Of a stretch of DNA of 64,000 nucleotides, positions 8,749-19,114 are shown piece after piece. A program made the translations under genes and the position numbers. The notes under the pieces are model-generated. The model saw nothing but the letters and a program-made list of their open reading frames with translations, made no database searches and was not told where the DNA came from. Origin of the DNA: a virus; IMG/VR virus record IMGVR_UViG_3300027743_000001, positions 22,543 to 86,542 of that record. One strand, 5' to 3'. Numbering within the stretch: position 1 is the first letter of the stretch; each line of letters starts with the position of its first letter.

Positions 8749-11700
8749 ACCTCATAGCTTTCCGGCAGATCGAGCAAGTTGCGGAGGTTCGGAGGCATGT
8801 ACACGGGAGGCAGATCGGATGGCCGCATGGTCTTGGCCTTGGCTATGGTGACGATGTACCGCTCTAGCGGAACCCCGTTGATAGAGACAATCCCCTTGGC
8901 CTTCAGCTTCGCGATGGCCGAGTCGACTTCTTTCTGGCTCGGAGCCGCGATCATGCTGGCCTGCTCCGGAGCGATGCCACCGCTAATGTAGTAGTCCTTG
9001 ATGTTCTCCCATACCGTAAGGCTCCGCATGATGTTGCTGCCATTGTCAGGATTCCCGTACACATCCTCCAAGGAACCGCGCATGTCACCGATGCGACCGT
9101 AGAGAGCCTCAGGGTGGTGGTAAATCATGAGTCCACCGGAGATATATACAGCCTGGTCGTTGTGGTCCGGGAGGTAGTTGTACTTCTTGGCTGAGGCATA
9201 GGCGCCATGTCCGGCGTACACGCTGGAATCGTGGACTGCGGACTGCCCGAGTCCCTTACCAGTGGGAGCGTCCACGGCGCCCTGAAGCCGTTTGGTCATG
9301 CTGTTGACGTTGCCATACAGTGCTGTAGACGCAATGACATCCGCGTTGTTGCGCTTCGTGCCTTTGACCACAAGGTTCATCTTGCTCTTAGCCTTCATGG
9401 CAGCGATGGCTCGCTCAGACCAGAAGTAGGAAACCTTACCGATCGACTCATCAACGCCCACTCGAACGTCCTGCCAGCCCAGATCAGTGATACCCATCCA
9501 CTCTCCGGCCTTCTTGAACATCTGCTCATCCGACATGCCCTGTGTGTTGTCAGCGTTGGCCTGGTCGAAGCTGACCATAGTGGACAGGAAGACCCGCGCC
9601 TGCTGCTTGGCCGAAGACTGCGTCATGGGGGAGTAACCACCCAGGCCCAGCTCAGCCATGGCCGCCGAAAGATCCCCATCGGTTGCACCCTCAGGAAGGA
9701 AGATGTTGGTCATTCCAAACCGGGAGTCATTCTTGTACTCGCTGGCCGGGTCGATCACCTCTATGACAACCCCGTTGCTAGCTACCAGCCGCACATTGCG
9801 GGACGTGCCGAAGTCAGGAAATGCACTCTTCGCCAACGGGACACCCTGTCCCGGCTCCACATACAAGGTCCCGTCCGCCTGCATGCCAGACAGGCCGCCG
9901 TCTTGGGCGACGGTCCATCCCCTGGCCTGTGCCGACTGGCTCAATGAGAACTGGCCGGTCTGAAGTACCTTGATCTTGGTGGGGTCCCACGCGGTCACGG
10001 TGTAGGTGTGACCAGCAGACCACGGGGTAGTGACCGTGGACCCATCAGACAGGCTCTTGAAGGTCACTATCTTGCCGCCGGTAGCCGCGTCGTCCTGCAC
10101 GTCCACCACTTCGTAGTTCGGCGGGTTGACGCCAGAGTTGTCCGGCCGCCACTGGCTCTTGAGTTCCGGCTGGCTGCTGCTTGAAGGCCGGATAGATACC
10201 CTCTCGCCTACCGCGATGCTCTCCGTAGGCTTCTTGGTGCGTACCCAGTCGCCCTGCTCCTGTGTGTCACCACTAGCCAGGTTGCTGGCAAAGGTCGCAC
10301 GCTGCTCCTTGGAGAGAGCGAAGATCACCCGGTTGTACTTCTTACCGGACGGCCCGATCGCGCGGGTCGTGAACATCTCCCCACCCCGGATGCCGGTGGA
10401 GTTGGTGACGATCGCCCGCTGCTTGCCGTCCTGCAAGGTCTTGCCCAGCGCCTCGGCCGGCGTGTCAACCGCCAGCGCCATTCCCTTAGGAACCTCCAAC
10501 GGGGCCAGCGGCGCCTGGTAAGGGCCGTACTCTTCCGTGTCGAGCCGGAGCGCCGTGACCAGCCGTGTCGACTTCTCTCCGCTGCTGGTGAGGACCACCG
10601 CGCTCTGCTTGTTCTTGCTGAGGCTGATGATCTTGCCGTGCATCGGACCCTTGCCGGTGACGTGCATGCCCGCCGTAGGGATGTAGCCGTCCTTGGTGAG
10701 CGGGCCGCCCCACGCCAGCACCACGTCCTCACTAGGTGCGCCCGGCAGGCTGGGCTTTGGCTCGGCAACGGGAGGCTTAGCCGCGTAGACGGCATAGTTA
10801 GACGGCATCTTGTTGGTGAGGAACATGGAGTGCTTGCCTTGGTCAACTGCTACGGCGCCAGGCTCATGCCCCACAGAGTAGTGGTGGAAATCTATAAACT
10901 CACCATCTATCTGCACCATCTGCATGTATTCATTGGGCTTGTGGGGGTCCCCATAGGACACATAAATCCAGTCCCCAGGCTTCAGGTCCATACCCTTGAA
11001 GTCGGAGGCTAGGGTGATCTCCATGGTGCTCGGGTGGGGTGCCCCGATCGCGTCGTTGGCACCAGAGGCTGCCGTCTGAGGGAAGGCGCTCGGAGGAGCA
11101 ACTGACAGGTCAACCTTCTGCATGCCGGAGAAGTTGCTGCCATAGACTGCGAACTCAGCTTTCTCTAGCTTCTTGGTTTCGTAGTCCTGGTAGAGCTGGT
11201 ACATGAGCGGGTCGTCGGGGTCCGCGTTCGGGTCCGACACATAGACGTTGTACAGGGTCTTGTAGAGCTGCTCACCCGGCTGAAGCTCATACGTCTTGCC
11301 GTTGAACTCAATCCCAGTGACTGCCTCGACATCAACTATCTGCGGGCTGGCACTGACCGGACCAGGCCCGGAGAGGTCCGGGGGAGTCAGTGCGTCGTAC
11401 TCTCCCAGCGTTCCCTGCGCGACAGACATCTTGGCATCACCGATGCCGCCCTGCGCGAGGAAAGCCAGCACAGTGGACTCGTCATGGCCAACAGTGGTGT
11501 TGATAGTTCCGTCAGCGGAAATCGCGTTGTACTTGCCATCGGGCTGCTTGACCAGGTACTGATCCGGGATCGTCGGAGTCTGGATCTTGATGACGATGTC
11601 ATCCGGCTGAGTCGTCAAGCCGTTGAACGTGCCGCCCGTAGGTCCGACATTCGGGTCGGGGTTGAACAGCTTGTTGAACATCCCTTGAACGGAGGGGGCT

Positions 11701-14700
11701 TCAGCATCAGAAGCAGCCTGCGTGGGGAAGGGGGGCGGGTCACCCTCCGCCTGGTGGACCAACGTCTTCTTGTCGTTCGGCACCAGCCCCATGACGTGAT
11801 GGGTGATGGAGGCGCCGCCCAGCTGGCCGTCATCCTTGATCGGCCACCAGGATGCACCGGGAGCGGACTGGATGTAGTAGGTGTTTGAGTCAGATATGTA
11901 GACAACAGACTCCCAGCTGCTTACCTCATAGAAGCTGTTGATCTTATCGCCAGTGGCAACCTGATCCGGCACAGCAGGGGCGATGTCAACCACGTCAACC
12001 TGGTTGCTGAACGGGTCATGGTAGAGGTTGACCTGGTAAGGGCTGCCGTCTGAGTTGTACTTGTTGACGGTCGTGCTTACATCAATGGAGTCATCACCGT
12101 CTATGTGGTACCAGTTGGAGCTGGCCGGAGAGGCGATGTAATACTCATTGCCGATCTTGGCAACCTGGTTTCCGGACTGAACGGATACCTTGTACCCGTT
12201 CGGGAGAGTCAACTCCTCAGTGCCGGTCCCCTGGTGGAAGTTCTTCAGGCCCATGGGACCCTCTTGGTCGCCATCACCGACCCACGTGCCGCCCGTTCCG
12301 GCAGCGTTCACTGTCCACATCTGCCAGCCGGAAGTGGTGTGCCGACGCCAGAAGGTGCCCGACCCAGAGACAAAGATCGGATACTTCGCGTCGTCGTACT
12401 TGAGCGCCTGGTTGAGTGCCCAGCCGGCCGCGTCCTGGCCCTGGTTGCCGGTCAGCTTGTGGTCGTTTGTGGTACCCGGCCCGGCCTTCAGCTTCGTGGC
12501 CATATCATTAGCCGCGTCGATCTGGCCCTGCGTCAACTCAGCATCTATGTAGTCGGACCCCTTACGGGTCACCCGGATACTCACGTTCGGGCCGAAGTCC
12601 TGTTTGGACAGGAGCTGAGGTGAAACTGTGCCAGCGTCGACTACTACAGCTACCTTGTCATCTCCCAGAGGCAGGTTGTTCTCCACCACGACGAATAGGT
12701 ACTGGCCAGCTTCAACCTCATCTCCCGGTTCCAGGTGGGGGATGATCTGGTGAGCCGGAAGATAGGCACCGTCCTCATCGAAGATGCTGGTTTCGGTCTT
12801 CTCCACGAGCGGAGCATCTGCGTCGTACGTACCAACGGTGCCATCTGAGAAGGCCAGGTAAACAAGACTAGACCCTTCAGGGGCATCCACAAAGGTGACC
12901 ACTACGACGTCATCGCCGTTGTGCACCGACTCGCCCGGCTTCAGTCCCTGCGCGGGGACCATCGGGCCGCCGTGCGGACCCGTCGCCCCCGCAGACTCCG
13001 GCAAACCAGAAGACTCCGGGATGACCGTGGGGGTCGTGTCAACCGTGAAGTCATTCAGGACAGTTTTCAGTACGGTGAATGGAGTTTCGTTCTTGTCTAT
13101 CATCCGCACCGTCGTGTCGGTGATAGCGATGATCTCGTAGCTGTTGTCGGGGCTACTGATCGGGCTGACCTTGTGGCCGACCTTCAGCACGCCACTGTCG
13201 ATCCAGGCCGCCAGCGTCTTCGCCTCATCCACCTGGCTGACGGCCGTGACCGCCGGAGCCATGGGGGAAGGTGGCTCCGGCACCGATACCGGCTCAGGCT
13301 CAGGCTCCGGAGTCGTGTCAACCGTCGCTCCGGCTTCCTCCGTGATGGTCACCGTGCTGACTGACTTACGCTTGCGGACGCCGGACGTGTTCTCGATGAA
13401 CACGAACTTGCCGTCCGGGGAGATCATCACGATCTTGCCCTGGTGGCCGTCCTTGGCCAACGCCGTCATGCCGAGCTTAGGAACCTTGCCGTCCCCCGTC
13501 ATCGGGGTCTTGGCGCCCACCACGTTGGCCGCCGGGGTCTTGCCAGGCTGCGTCAGGGTTGACGCCGCCTTCATCAGCTCCTTGCCGTCTTCGTCCTTGA
13601 CGACAGCGCTGTAGCCCTTCTTCTTGACGTAGGTGTAGGTCTTCCCGTCCTTCTTGGAGACCACCTTCGCACCGGGTCCGGCCTCGGTACCGTCACCCAG
13701 AAGCATGCCCTTGTCATCGCTAACGACAGACTTAGCCTGCGCCTCGGCCGCCGCCTTGATGTCTTCCTTGACCTGCGTCTCTACGGTGGCAGCCATGCCG
13801 GTCTTCTGCGGCGGTTCCGATATCTCCACCTCAGGCTCCGGGACGGGCACCGGCTCCAGCAGCTGGACGATCTCCTCCACCTCGGCCTCGGCAGCCTCGG
13901 GGAGGTTCGGCTTCTGCGCTTCCGGCGGAGGCGGATCCCAGCGCTCCACGATGTAGGGGCCGGATCCCAGGGCGTAGGTGTCCAGGATTACCGATGTGGT
14001 GTTTCCCTTGTCCCGAAGCATGACCTTCTTTTTGGCGGGGGAAACTCCCATCACCTCATAGGTGTGGCCGTTCGGGTCGGTGATCGTGTCCCCGCGCTCG
14101 AACTTGATGGTGTGAAGATCAGCAGCATCCAGAGCGGCGCCATGGTGTGGCCGTTCCAGGTTGGTCAACGGGCTCTGGTAGTGGACATCCGTCTTAGAGC
14201 CGTACTTGTCCTTCAAGGCCCATCGCTGGTCTTGCAGCTCGTCCGGCTCCATCAGGCTGCCGTCAGTCAGGTCAACGCCGATCCTGATAGTTCCCGATCC
14301 GATCCGGACGTAGTCGCCAGGTGACGCCATATCCAGAGCTTGTCCGAGGTTCATCGGGAACCACTTGCGGGACAGGCCGTTGTTCTCGGCTACGTCCGGG
14401 ACGTTTATCGGCTTGGAGGCTTCCGGAAGCGGGAGTCCATAGTGGTCAGCAATGTACCTACGGCGCGACTTGAGCGTGTCAGCCAGGGACTGAGGTAGTC
14501 CACGCTCAGAAACCAGGTCATCAATTTCTTCCGGAGAGATAGCCAGAACCCGGACGGCGCCATCCAGCTCATCCTCCTTAGGCATCACGTTCTCGCCGAA
14601 GATGGCAGCCTTCTTACCGGACCGCATGGTCTCCAGCTCCATCACCTTGTTACCGAAGGCGCCGCCCTTAGGTTCGCCTTGAGCCCGGTAGGTGAGAGCC

Positions 14701-16937
14701 CCGCCGTTGTCGATCCGCCAGGACGTGCCTTCCTTGTCGACGAACACGTTGTCCCAACCGAGGCCGAAGACATCCCAGTTCGAGAGCCAAGCGTCAACGA
14801 CAAAGTTCTTGCGGATCTGTGTCAACCACTCCTTGTCCTTCAGCTTCTCATTGATCGTCTGGCTGAGTTCCTCGCCCTCCACGATCTCGGAGTAGATGTT
14901 CTTTCCGTCGTAGTCGACGTTCGGCACCGGGACGCCAGCCGCTGAGTACAGATCATTGGCCAGCTCCTCCACCTTGCCGTGATCTTGGCTCTTGGGCTTC
15001 TTGACGTAGAACTTCTTGGCCGGGCCGCCGGCAGGGTCCGGGATGCTGTACATCCCGCCTTCATTGCTGCCGCCCTGCCCGCCGATCTTCGTAGACCCAG
15101 CGTCATCCTTGGTGAGGTGGGCAATCTTCTTTGGCGCGCGGTAGACCTGGTTGGGGCGGAGCGTCAGCTCCTTCTCGCCCGGGGTCGGCGTGCCAGACAG
15201 GTCGGACGGCTGAACCTTCAACTCAGCTTTGTCGTCTGACCCCTTGAGTATGTCCTTGACCTGCCCGTACTTCCACTTGCCATTCTTCAGGAACTTGATG
15301 ATCCCGAACTTGTTAATGAACCGGCCGTCCGCGCCACGCGGGTGTTCCCACGGCTCGAAGGCAGGAGCGGCCACGATCGGTTCCAGGAGGGGTGTCACTT
15401 CGATGCTGTTGAACAGGCCCAGCTTCTCCCAGCCGGTACCGTCGTCAGCCAGGGAGGCGTACATGACGTTGTTGCCGTACTCGTCGTCAACCGTGATATA
15501 GGTCTTCTCGTCTTCCCAGCCGGGGCCATGTGTGACCTTCATGGAGACGGTGTTGGGGTCGTCGTGCGCTCCGGTAAAAGCGAAATCGAACTTGCTCTCC
15601 CCGACCCAGAGAGAGATCGTGTCAAAGGATACTGTGGACGGAAGATGGCTCGGGTCTGTGACCTCGATCAGGAAGTCGTTGCCGTAGCCCAGAGTGATGT
15701 GGGGTATCCACTCCGGGTGCTGCTCAACCGTGCTCATCTGGTAGGCAACAACCGGGTCTGCAACGACAGCATCCCTCACACACGACAGTGCCACGTCCTC
15801 AAGCAGGAGCACCGCCGCGTCGTGGTCCCCCAGCCGGCCCCGCCCGTTCACCTCGGTCTCGATCGGGGTGCACTGCTTGGCCAGGTCGCCGAGACACTTG
15901 AGCACGTGATCCAGTTCGTCGGTTGACATGTCAGCGCTGAGGTAAGCCAGGGTCACGTGCGGGTCGTCGTCCACTACGAGCGCATTGACCGGGTCGTCAG
16001 CTGAGGTACGGCAAACGATCACCGCCGTAGGCAGCTCCTCCACCGGCTCCATCTCGTCCAGGATCAGGTCCGCGAGCAGTGCCTGAGGGAAGTTGTGCCC
16101 GACCGGCGGCCCGTAGTCGTACCCCATCGTGTAGTCAAAGACGAACGGGGAGAGGTCGGCCGATCCGGTGATCGCGTTCAGCTCCTTGGTGCGCCGCTTC
16201 ACCTCATTAGATGCTCTCTTGACACGGGCTTTAGAGATCCTGACTTCTAGTTCCTGCATCTTCCTGCGGGCGCGTAGAGTGCGCAGCTCTTTGACCCCCT
16301 TGGGGGTCAATCCAGGTTGTCCGCTAGCGGTGTCAGACGCCTTCTCAAGCTCCTTGATCCGGGCATCATGTTGTCCAACCTCTGCTTGCTGCTTAACCAG
16401 CGACGCTTTCTGGATCTCCAGTGCGTCTTGCGCCCGTTCAATGCTGAGCTTGGCCTTTGCCTTGGAAGCCTTCAGTCTCTTCGCCTTGTTTGCTGCCGAG
16501 GTTCCGGAACCCTTGGAGGAGCCACCCCCGCCGCCGCCGCCGGACTTCTTCTTGACTCCGCCCTCATCCTTTGCCTTGGAGAGATCTTGGTTGAAGTATT
16601 TGGCCAGCACGTTGAGGGTCTGCACGTTGAGCGTGCCCGTGGGCTTCAGGCCCAGCCCAGTCTGATAGTCCTTGAGCGCCCGTGCGGTCTCCGGGCCGAA
16701 GTAGCCAGTGGCTGGCAGGTTGTAGCCGGCTCGCCGGAGCGCTTCCTGCAGCCGGGTGACGGCCGGCCCTTGTGCTCCGACCCCTAGGCCACCATCTTTT
16801 GTGCTGCCCTGACCGGACGTGCTGAACTTGCCGCCCGTGTCCCGCTTGACCTGTGACTCCTCGAAAGCGCGTAGCCGCTGGTTCGGGTCCTTGGCCCGAC
16901 TCGGCCGCTCCCGCCTCTGTTGGCCTGGTTGCGTCAC
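8745..16937 (-). CDS. Giant 2730-residue multi-domain protein, probable virion-associated polyvalent protein
   Basis: GTG start with GGAGG upstream. Visible order: RDTGGKFS linker (about residue 33-40); peptidoglycan-binding-1-type module (55-112, GYFGPETARALKDYQ); basic coiled coil (140-260); 2H phosphodiesterase-like module with two H-x-T-L motifs (HVTLAY near 327 and HITLGY near 412); a second linker HPRGADGRFINKFG (near 530); HipA/protein-kinase-like fold (610-850) with KKPK, NWDVFGLGWDNVF and IDNGGA; then many beta-rich repeats built on PGDxVxxGDxVxVV-like strands; and an unrecognised C-terminal domain (2290-2730). It lies between portal and protease, where internal virion proteins are often encoded. 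Such fusions fit the polyvalent-protein concept: several effectors injected in one chain. Confidence 0.8.
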   Translation of the reverse strand: MTQPGQQRRERPSRAKDPNQRLRAFEESQVKRDTGGKFSTSGQGSTKDGGLGVGAQGPAVTRLQEALRRAGYNLPATGYFGPETARALKDYQTGLGLKPTGTLNVQTLNVLAKYFNQDLSKAKDEGGVKKKSGGGGGGGSSKGSGTSAANKAKRLKASKAKAKLSIERAQDALEIQKASLVKQQAEVGQHDARIKELEKASDTASGQPGLTPKGVKELRTLRARRKMQELEVRISKARVKRASNEVKRRTKELNAITGSADLSPFVFDYTMGYDYGPPVGHNFPQALLADLILDEMEPVEELPTAVIVCRTSADDPVNALVVDDDPHVTLAYLSADMSTDELDHVLKCLGDLAKQCTPIETEVNGRGRLGDHDAAVLLLEDVALSCVRDAVVADPVVAYQMSTVEQHPEWIPHITLGYGNDFLIEVTDPSHLPSTVSFDTISLWVGESKFDFAFTGAHDDPNTVSMKVTHGPGWEDEKTYITVDDEYGNNVMYASLADDGTGWEKLGLFNSIEVTPLLEPIVAAPAFEPWEHPRGADGRFINKFGIIKFLKNGKWKYGQVKDILKGSDDKAELKVQPSDLSGTPTPGEKELTLRPNQVYRAPKKIAHLTKDDAGSTKIGGQGGSNEGGMYSIPDPAGGPAKKFYVKKPKSQDHGKVEELANDLYSAAGVPVPNVDYDGKNIYSEIVEGEELSQTINEKLKDKEWLTQIRKNFVVDAWLSNWDVFGLGWDNVFVDKEGTSWRIDNGGALTYRAQGEPKGGAFGNKVMELETMRSGKKAAIFGENVMPKEDELDGAVRVLAISPEEIDDLVSERGLPQSLADTLKSRRRYIADHYGLPLPEASKPINVPDVAENNGLSRKWFPMNLGQALDMASPGDYVRIGSGTIRIGVDLTDGSLMEPDELQDQRWALKDKYGSKTDVHYQSPLTNLERPHHGAALDAADLHTIKFERGDTITDPNGHTYEVMGVSPAKKKVMLRDKGNTTSVILDTYALGSGPYIVERWDPPPPEAQKPNLPEAAEAEVEEIVQLLEPVPVPEPEVEISEPPQKTGMAATVETQVKEDIKAAAEAQAKSVVSDDKGMLLGDGTEAGPGAKVVSKKDGKTYTYVKKKGYSAVVKDEDGKELMKAASTLTQPGKTPAANVVGAKTPMTGDGKVPKLGMTALAKDGHQGKIVMISPDGKFVFIENTSGVRKRKSVSTVTITEEAGATVDTTPEPEPEPVSVPEPPSPMAPAVTAVSQVDEAKTLAAWIDSGVLKVGHKVSPISSPDNSYEIIAITDTTVRMIDKNETPFTVLKTVLNDFTVDTTPTVIPESSGLPESAGATGPHGGPMVPAQGLKPGESVHNGDDVVVVTFVDAPEGSSLVYLAFSDGTVGTYDADAPLVEKTETSIFDEDGAYLPAHQIIPHLEPGDEVEAGQYLFVVVENNLPLGDDKVAVVVDAGTVSPQLLSKQDFGPNVSIRVTRKGSDYIDAELTQGQIDAANDMATKLKAGPGTTNDHKLTGNQGQDAAGWALNQALKYDDAKYPIFVSGSGTFWRRHTTSGWQMWTVNAAGTGGTWVGDGDQEGPMGLKNFHQGTGTEELTLPNGYKVSVQSGNQVAKIGNEYYIASPASSNWYHIDGDDSIDVSTTVNKYNSDGSPYQVNLYHDPFSNQVDVVDIAPAVPDQVATGDKINSFYEVSSWESVVYISDSNTYYIQSAPGASWWPIKDDGQLGGASITHHVMGLVPNDKKTLVHQAEGDPPPFPTQAASDAEAPSVQGMFNKLFNPDPNVGPTGGTFNGLTTQPDDIVIKIQTPTIPDQYLVKQPDGKYNAISADGTINTTVGHDESTVLAFLAQGGIGDAKMSVAQGTLGEYDALTPPDLSGPGPVSASPQIVDVEAVTGIEFNGKTYELQPGEQLYKTLYNVYVSDPNADPDDPLMYQLYQDYETKKLEKAEFAVYGSNFSGMQKVDLSVAPPSAFPQTAASGANDAIGAPHPSTMEITLASDFKGMDLKPGDWIYVSYGDPHKPNEYMQMVQIDGEFIDFHHYSVGHEPGAVAVDQGKHSMFLTNKMPSNYAVYAAKPPVAEPKPSLPGAPSEDVVLAWGGPLTKDGYIPTAGMHVTGKGPMHGKIISLSKNKQSAVVLTSSGEKSTRLVTALRLDTEEYGPYQAPLAPLEVPKGMALAVDTPAEALGKTLQDGKQRAIVTNSTGIRGGEMFTTRAIGPSGKKYNRVIFALSKEQRATFASNLASGDTQEQGDWVRTKKPTESIAVGERVSIRPSSSSQPELKSQWRPDNSGVNPPNYEVVDVQDDAATGGKIVTFKSLSDGSTVTTPWSAGHTYTVTAWDPTKIKVLQTGQFSLSQSAQARGWTVAQDGGLSGMQADGTLYVEPGQGVPLAKSAFPDFGTSRNVRLVASNGVVIEVIDPASEYKNDSRFGMTNIFLPEGATDGDLSAAMAELGLGGYSPMTQSSAKQQARVFLSTMVSFDQANADNTQGMSDEQMFKKAGEWMGITDLGWQDVRVGVDESIGKVSYFWSERAIAAMKAKSKMNLVVKGTKRNNADVIASTALYGNVNSMTKRLQGAVDAPTGKGLGQSAVHDSSVYAGHGAYASAKKYNYLPDHNDQAVYISGGLMIYHHPEALYGRIGDMRGSLEDVYGNPDNGSNIMRSLTVWENIKDYYISGGIAPEQASMIAAPSQKEVDSAIAKLKAKGIVSINGVPLERYIVTIAKAKTMRPSDLPPVYMPPNLRNLLDLPESYEV

Positions 16938-16939
16938 GG

Positions 16940-18439
16940 TCAGCCTCCAAGAATCTGCTGCGCTGAGTCAGGCATCGGGACTGGAGATTCTGCTACGTTC
17001 TGTTCCCGCTCGGCCTCCAGCACGTTGGGAAGCGCCACGTTCAGCAGGGCTACCGTTACGTCCGGTGGCAACATTCCCTTGGAGGCAACCAGCATGAGCG
17101 CCAGCTCCTGCTCCGTGGGAGCATCCGTCTCGGCCAGCCCGTTCTCCCGGCGCCATGCCTTGGGTCCGACCAGGAAGTGCTCAAACCCGATTGTCACTTC
17201 CTCGGACTGGTTGGGCCGGGTCACGATCTGGGAGGGGTCGTACCAAACCACAACGCGGCCGACAGCTGCCGGCTCGAACCCCTCGGCCAGCAGTCTGGTG
17301 CGGAGGTACATTTCCGTGGTTGCATCCGACAGCGCCAGCGCCAGCGGCTCAATGTTGGCCTTGTACAGGTTGTCATCGATGACCACCGCGTTGCTGTACT
17401 TGACGGCCGCCAGGCCGGCCACCATTTCCTTGGGAACGTCGATGCCCTGAAGGATGCGTTCCAGGGAGCGCTCCGCCCGGTTGACAAGCCACTCATCGCT
17501 GCTGCGCTCGAACGTCAGGTGTCGGATGGAGGAACCCTGATCGCTTGGCCCGGTCACCACCATGGGAACTACGGAGCTAGCACTGCCTTCGTCCGAGACG
17601 GGGGTGACCATAGCGTCCATCAGCTCGGCCACGAAAGCGTTGCCGGGGTCTACTACGGCCTGCTCACCATCTGTCTCGTCTGCGTTTGCCACGGTGGCCG
17701 AGGCGACCGTGATGCCATCCGGAACGAAAAGAAGGCCGGCATTCAGCCGGCTGCGGGTCGCCGAGCGGACCAGCCGCTGGAGCATCAGCAGCTCCTCGAT
17801 GGAGTCCGTGAGCGCCATCAGCGAGGAGTCCGGCTCCTTGGAATACTCCGGGTGCTCACGCCACACCCGAGCTATGTAGGTGCTTGTTGGCAGCGGCTTC
17901 TGTTCTCCACCACGTAGCGGCTGATACAGGACTGAGTTCTGTTCTACCTTGACTTCCTTTGTGGACTTGAACGCCCACTCTCCGCTGCCCGGCATCTGCA
18001 TGAAGTAGACCTCGCCGGCCACGTTCATGTTGAGAGCGAAGGACCGAACCTTAGAGCTGAAGTTGGAGGTCGTGAACTCCAGCATGATCTCCTGAGCGCG
18101 CTTGGCCAGGTCGTCGTCAACCAGGCCCTTCTCCGCTGCCTCCGTGATAGAGGTCGGTGCCTGCTCCGGGTCCAGCACCACGGCCGGGTAGAGTCGGATC
18201 CGGGAGAGGATGCTGCCGACCAGGTTGAACCCGTAGTGGATCTCTCCCACCCGCTCGTACCCGATCCAGGCGTCGGTCTGCCAGACCTCCCAGGGACGCG
18301 AGCCCGGCTGCATCTCTTTGACCTTGATGCGCTCGGTTGAAGCCGTAATAGGGCGTTGCGCGTTGTATGGCGCCGCTTTGGCCGGGCGCGCAGCTGACGG
18401 CTTGTCGGCGCGGGGATTATCGCGTGTGAAGAGGCCCAT
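16940..18439 (-). CDS. Portal protein
   Basis: 499 residues. It carries features of phage portal proteins: an N-terminal basic arm, YGFNLVGSILSRIRLYPA, repeated helices in the stem region, LEELLMLQRLVRSATRSR-like helix (about 215-235), and a C-terminal segment LAETDAPTEQELALML (about 445-460). It follows small genes and TerL/MuF and precedes the giant internal protein. No Shine-Dalgarno is seen; TAGTAT ends 6 nt before the ATG, with TGTCAACC just upstream, so a leaderless internal transcript may start here. Portal rings form the DNA entry channel and docking site for terminase. Confidence 0.8.
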   Translation of the reverse strand: MGLFTRDNPRADKPSAARPAKAAPYNAQRPITASTERIKVKEMQPGSRPWEVWQTDAWIGYERVGEIHYGFNLVGSILSRIRLYPAVVLDPEQAPTSITEAAEKGLVDDDLAKRAQEIMLEFTTSNFSSKVRSFALNMNVAGEVYFMQMPGSGEWAFKSTKEVKVEQNSVLYQPLRGGEQKPLPTSTYIARVWREHPEYSKEPDSSLMALTDSIEELLMLQRLVRSATRSRLNAGLLFVPDGITVASATVANADETDGEQAVVDPGNAFVAELMDAMVTPVSDEGSASSVVPMVVTGPSDQGSSIRHLTFERSSDEWLVNRAERSLERILQGIDVPKEMVAGLAAVKYSNAVVIDDNLYKANIEPLALALSDATTEMYLRTRLLAEGFEPAAVGRVVVWYDPSQIVTRPNQSEEVTIGFEHFLVGPKAWRRENGLAETDAPTEQELALMLVASKGMLPPDVTVALLNVALPNVLEAEREQNVAESPVPMPDSAQQILGG

Positions 18440-18456
18440 AAGGGAATACTACGGTG

Positions 18457-18705
18457 TCAACCGGTGGGGGTCACCACGCGCAAGCACGACTCGCAAATTG
18501 GCCCCTCGCCGAAGACAGGCTCCCACCAATCTGCGGCTTTTACCCGATAAGACAGGTCGGCCCCGCACATCACCTCGCCGAGAGGCATGGCCGGCAGGGC
18601 CACGTGGACCACTGGCTCACCGTCCTCACGCTGCCACTCGTCAACCACCCGGTACCAGCGCTCCCGACGATCTTGGAAATCCTGCTCGGTCAGCGGCTCA
18701 GTCAC
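18457..18705 (-). CDS. Small Cys-rich protein
   Basis: 82 residues from a GTG at 18705 that overlaps the upstream stop (GTGACTGA); a longer version from 18741 is possible. The C-terminal half has H-x-A-x(11)-CG...C-E-S-C, the same H/CG/CxxC layout as several small proteins at 37.8-41.4 kb, suggesting a single zinc ribbon. Function unknown. Confidence 0.65.
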   Translation of the reverse strand: MTEPLTEQDFQDRRERWYRVVDEWQREDGEPVVHVALPAMPLGEVMCGADLSYRVKAADWWEPVFGEGPICESCLRVVTPTG

Positions 18706-19114
18706 GGTGGTACCGGCCGGTGAACGGCGGCTGCTGCTCACGCAGTGCTGCTGACTTCTGCTGCATCTCGGGGGTGATCGGGGTTGATACGAGCACTGCC
18801 CCCGGGAAGGGATTCCAGCTCCGGATCATGCGCGCCCCGCACGACGGGCACCCGCCACGCTGTTGGACGGAGTAGCCGGAGAACACGCCGCCACGGTAAG
18901 AGGCATAGGGAGCGATCTCGGACGGGTCCAGCTCCATGTCAAACCGCTCGATACCCTGGCTGCCGGCCGCCCACCCGATGGTGATCGCGCGTTCGGTCAC
19001 GATGATCCGGAACTTGTAGCTGCTGTTACTCGGCACGCCCGGAGGAAGCGGACTGATCATCGCGGGGTAGATGTCGGCGTAGACCTTCACCCGCTCGCCC
19101 TGCTGGTAGATCAC
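18698..19114 (-). CDS. Head-operon protein of unknown function
   Basis: 138 residues; GTG start with AGGAGGAG 4 nt upstream. It contains one C-P-S-C pair (about residue 91-94) and beta-rich sequence (YKFRIIVTERAITIGW). It belongs to the leftward operon between DUF1360 and portal. No family recognised. Confidence 0.7.
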   Translation of the reverse strand: MIYQQGERVKVYADIYPAMISPLPPGVPSNSSYKFRIIVTERAITIGWAAGSQGIERFDMELDPSEIAPYASYRGGVFSGYSVQQRGGCPSCGARMIRSWNPFPGAVLVSTPITPEMQQKSAALREQQPPFTGRYHRD

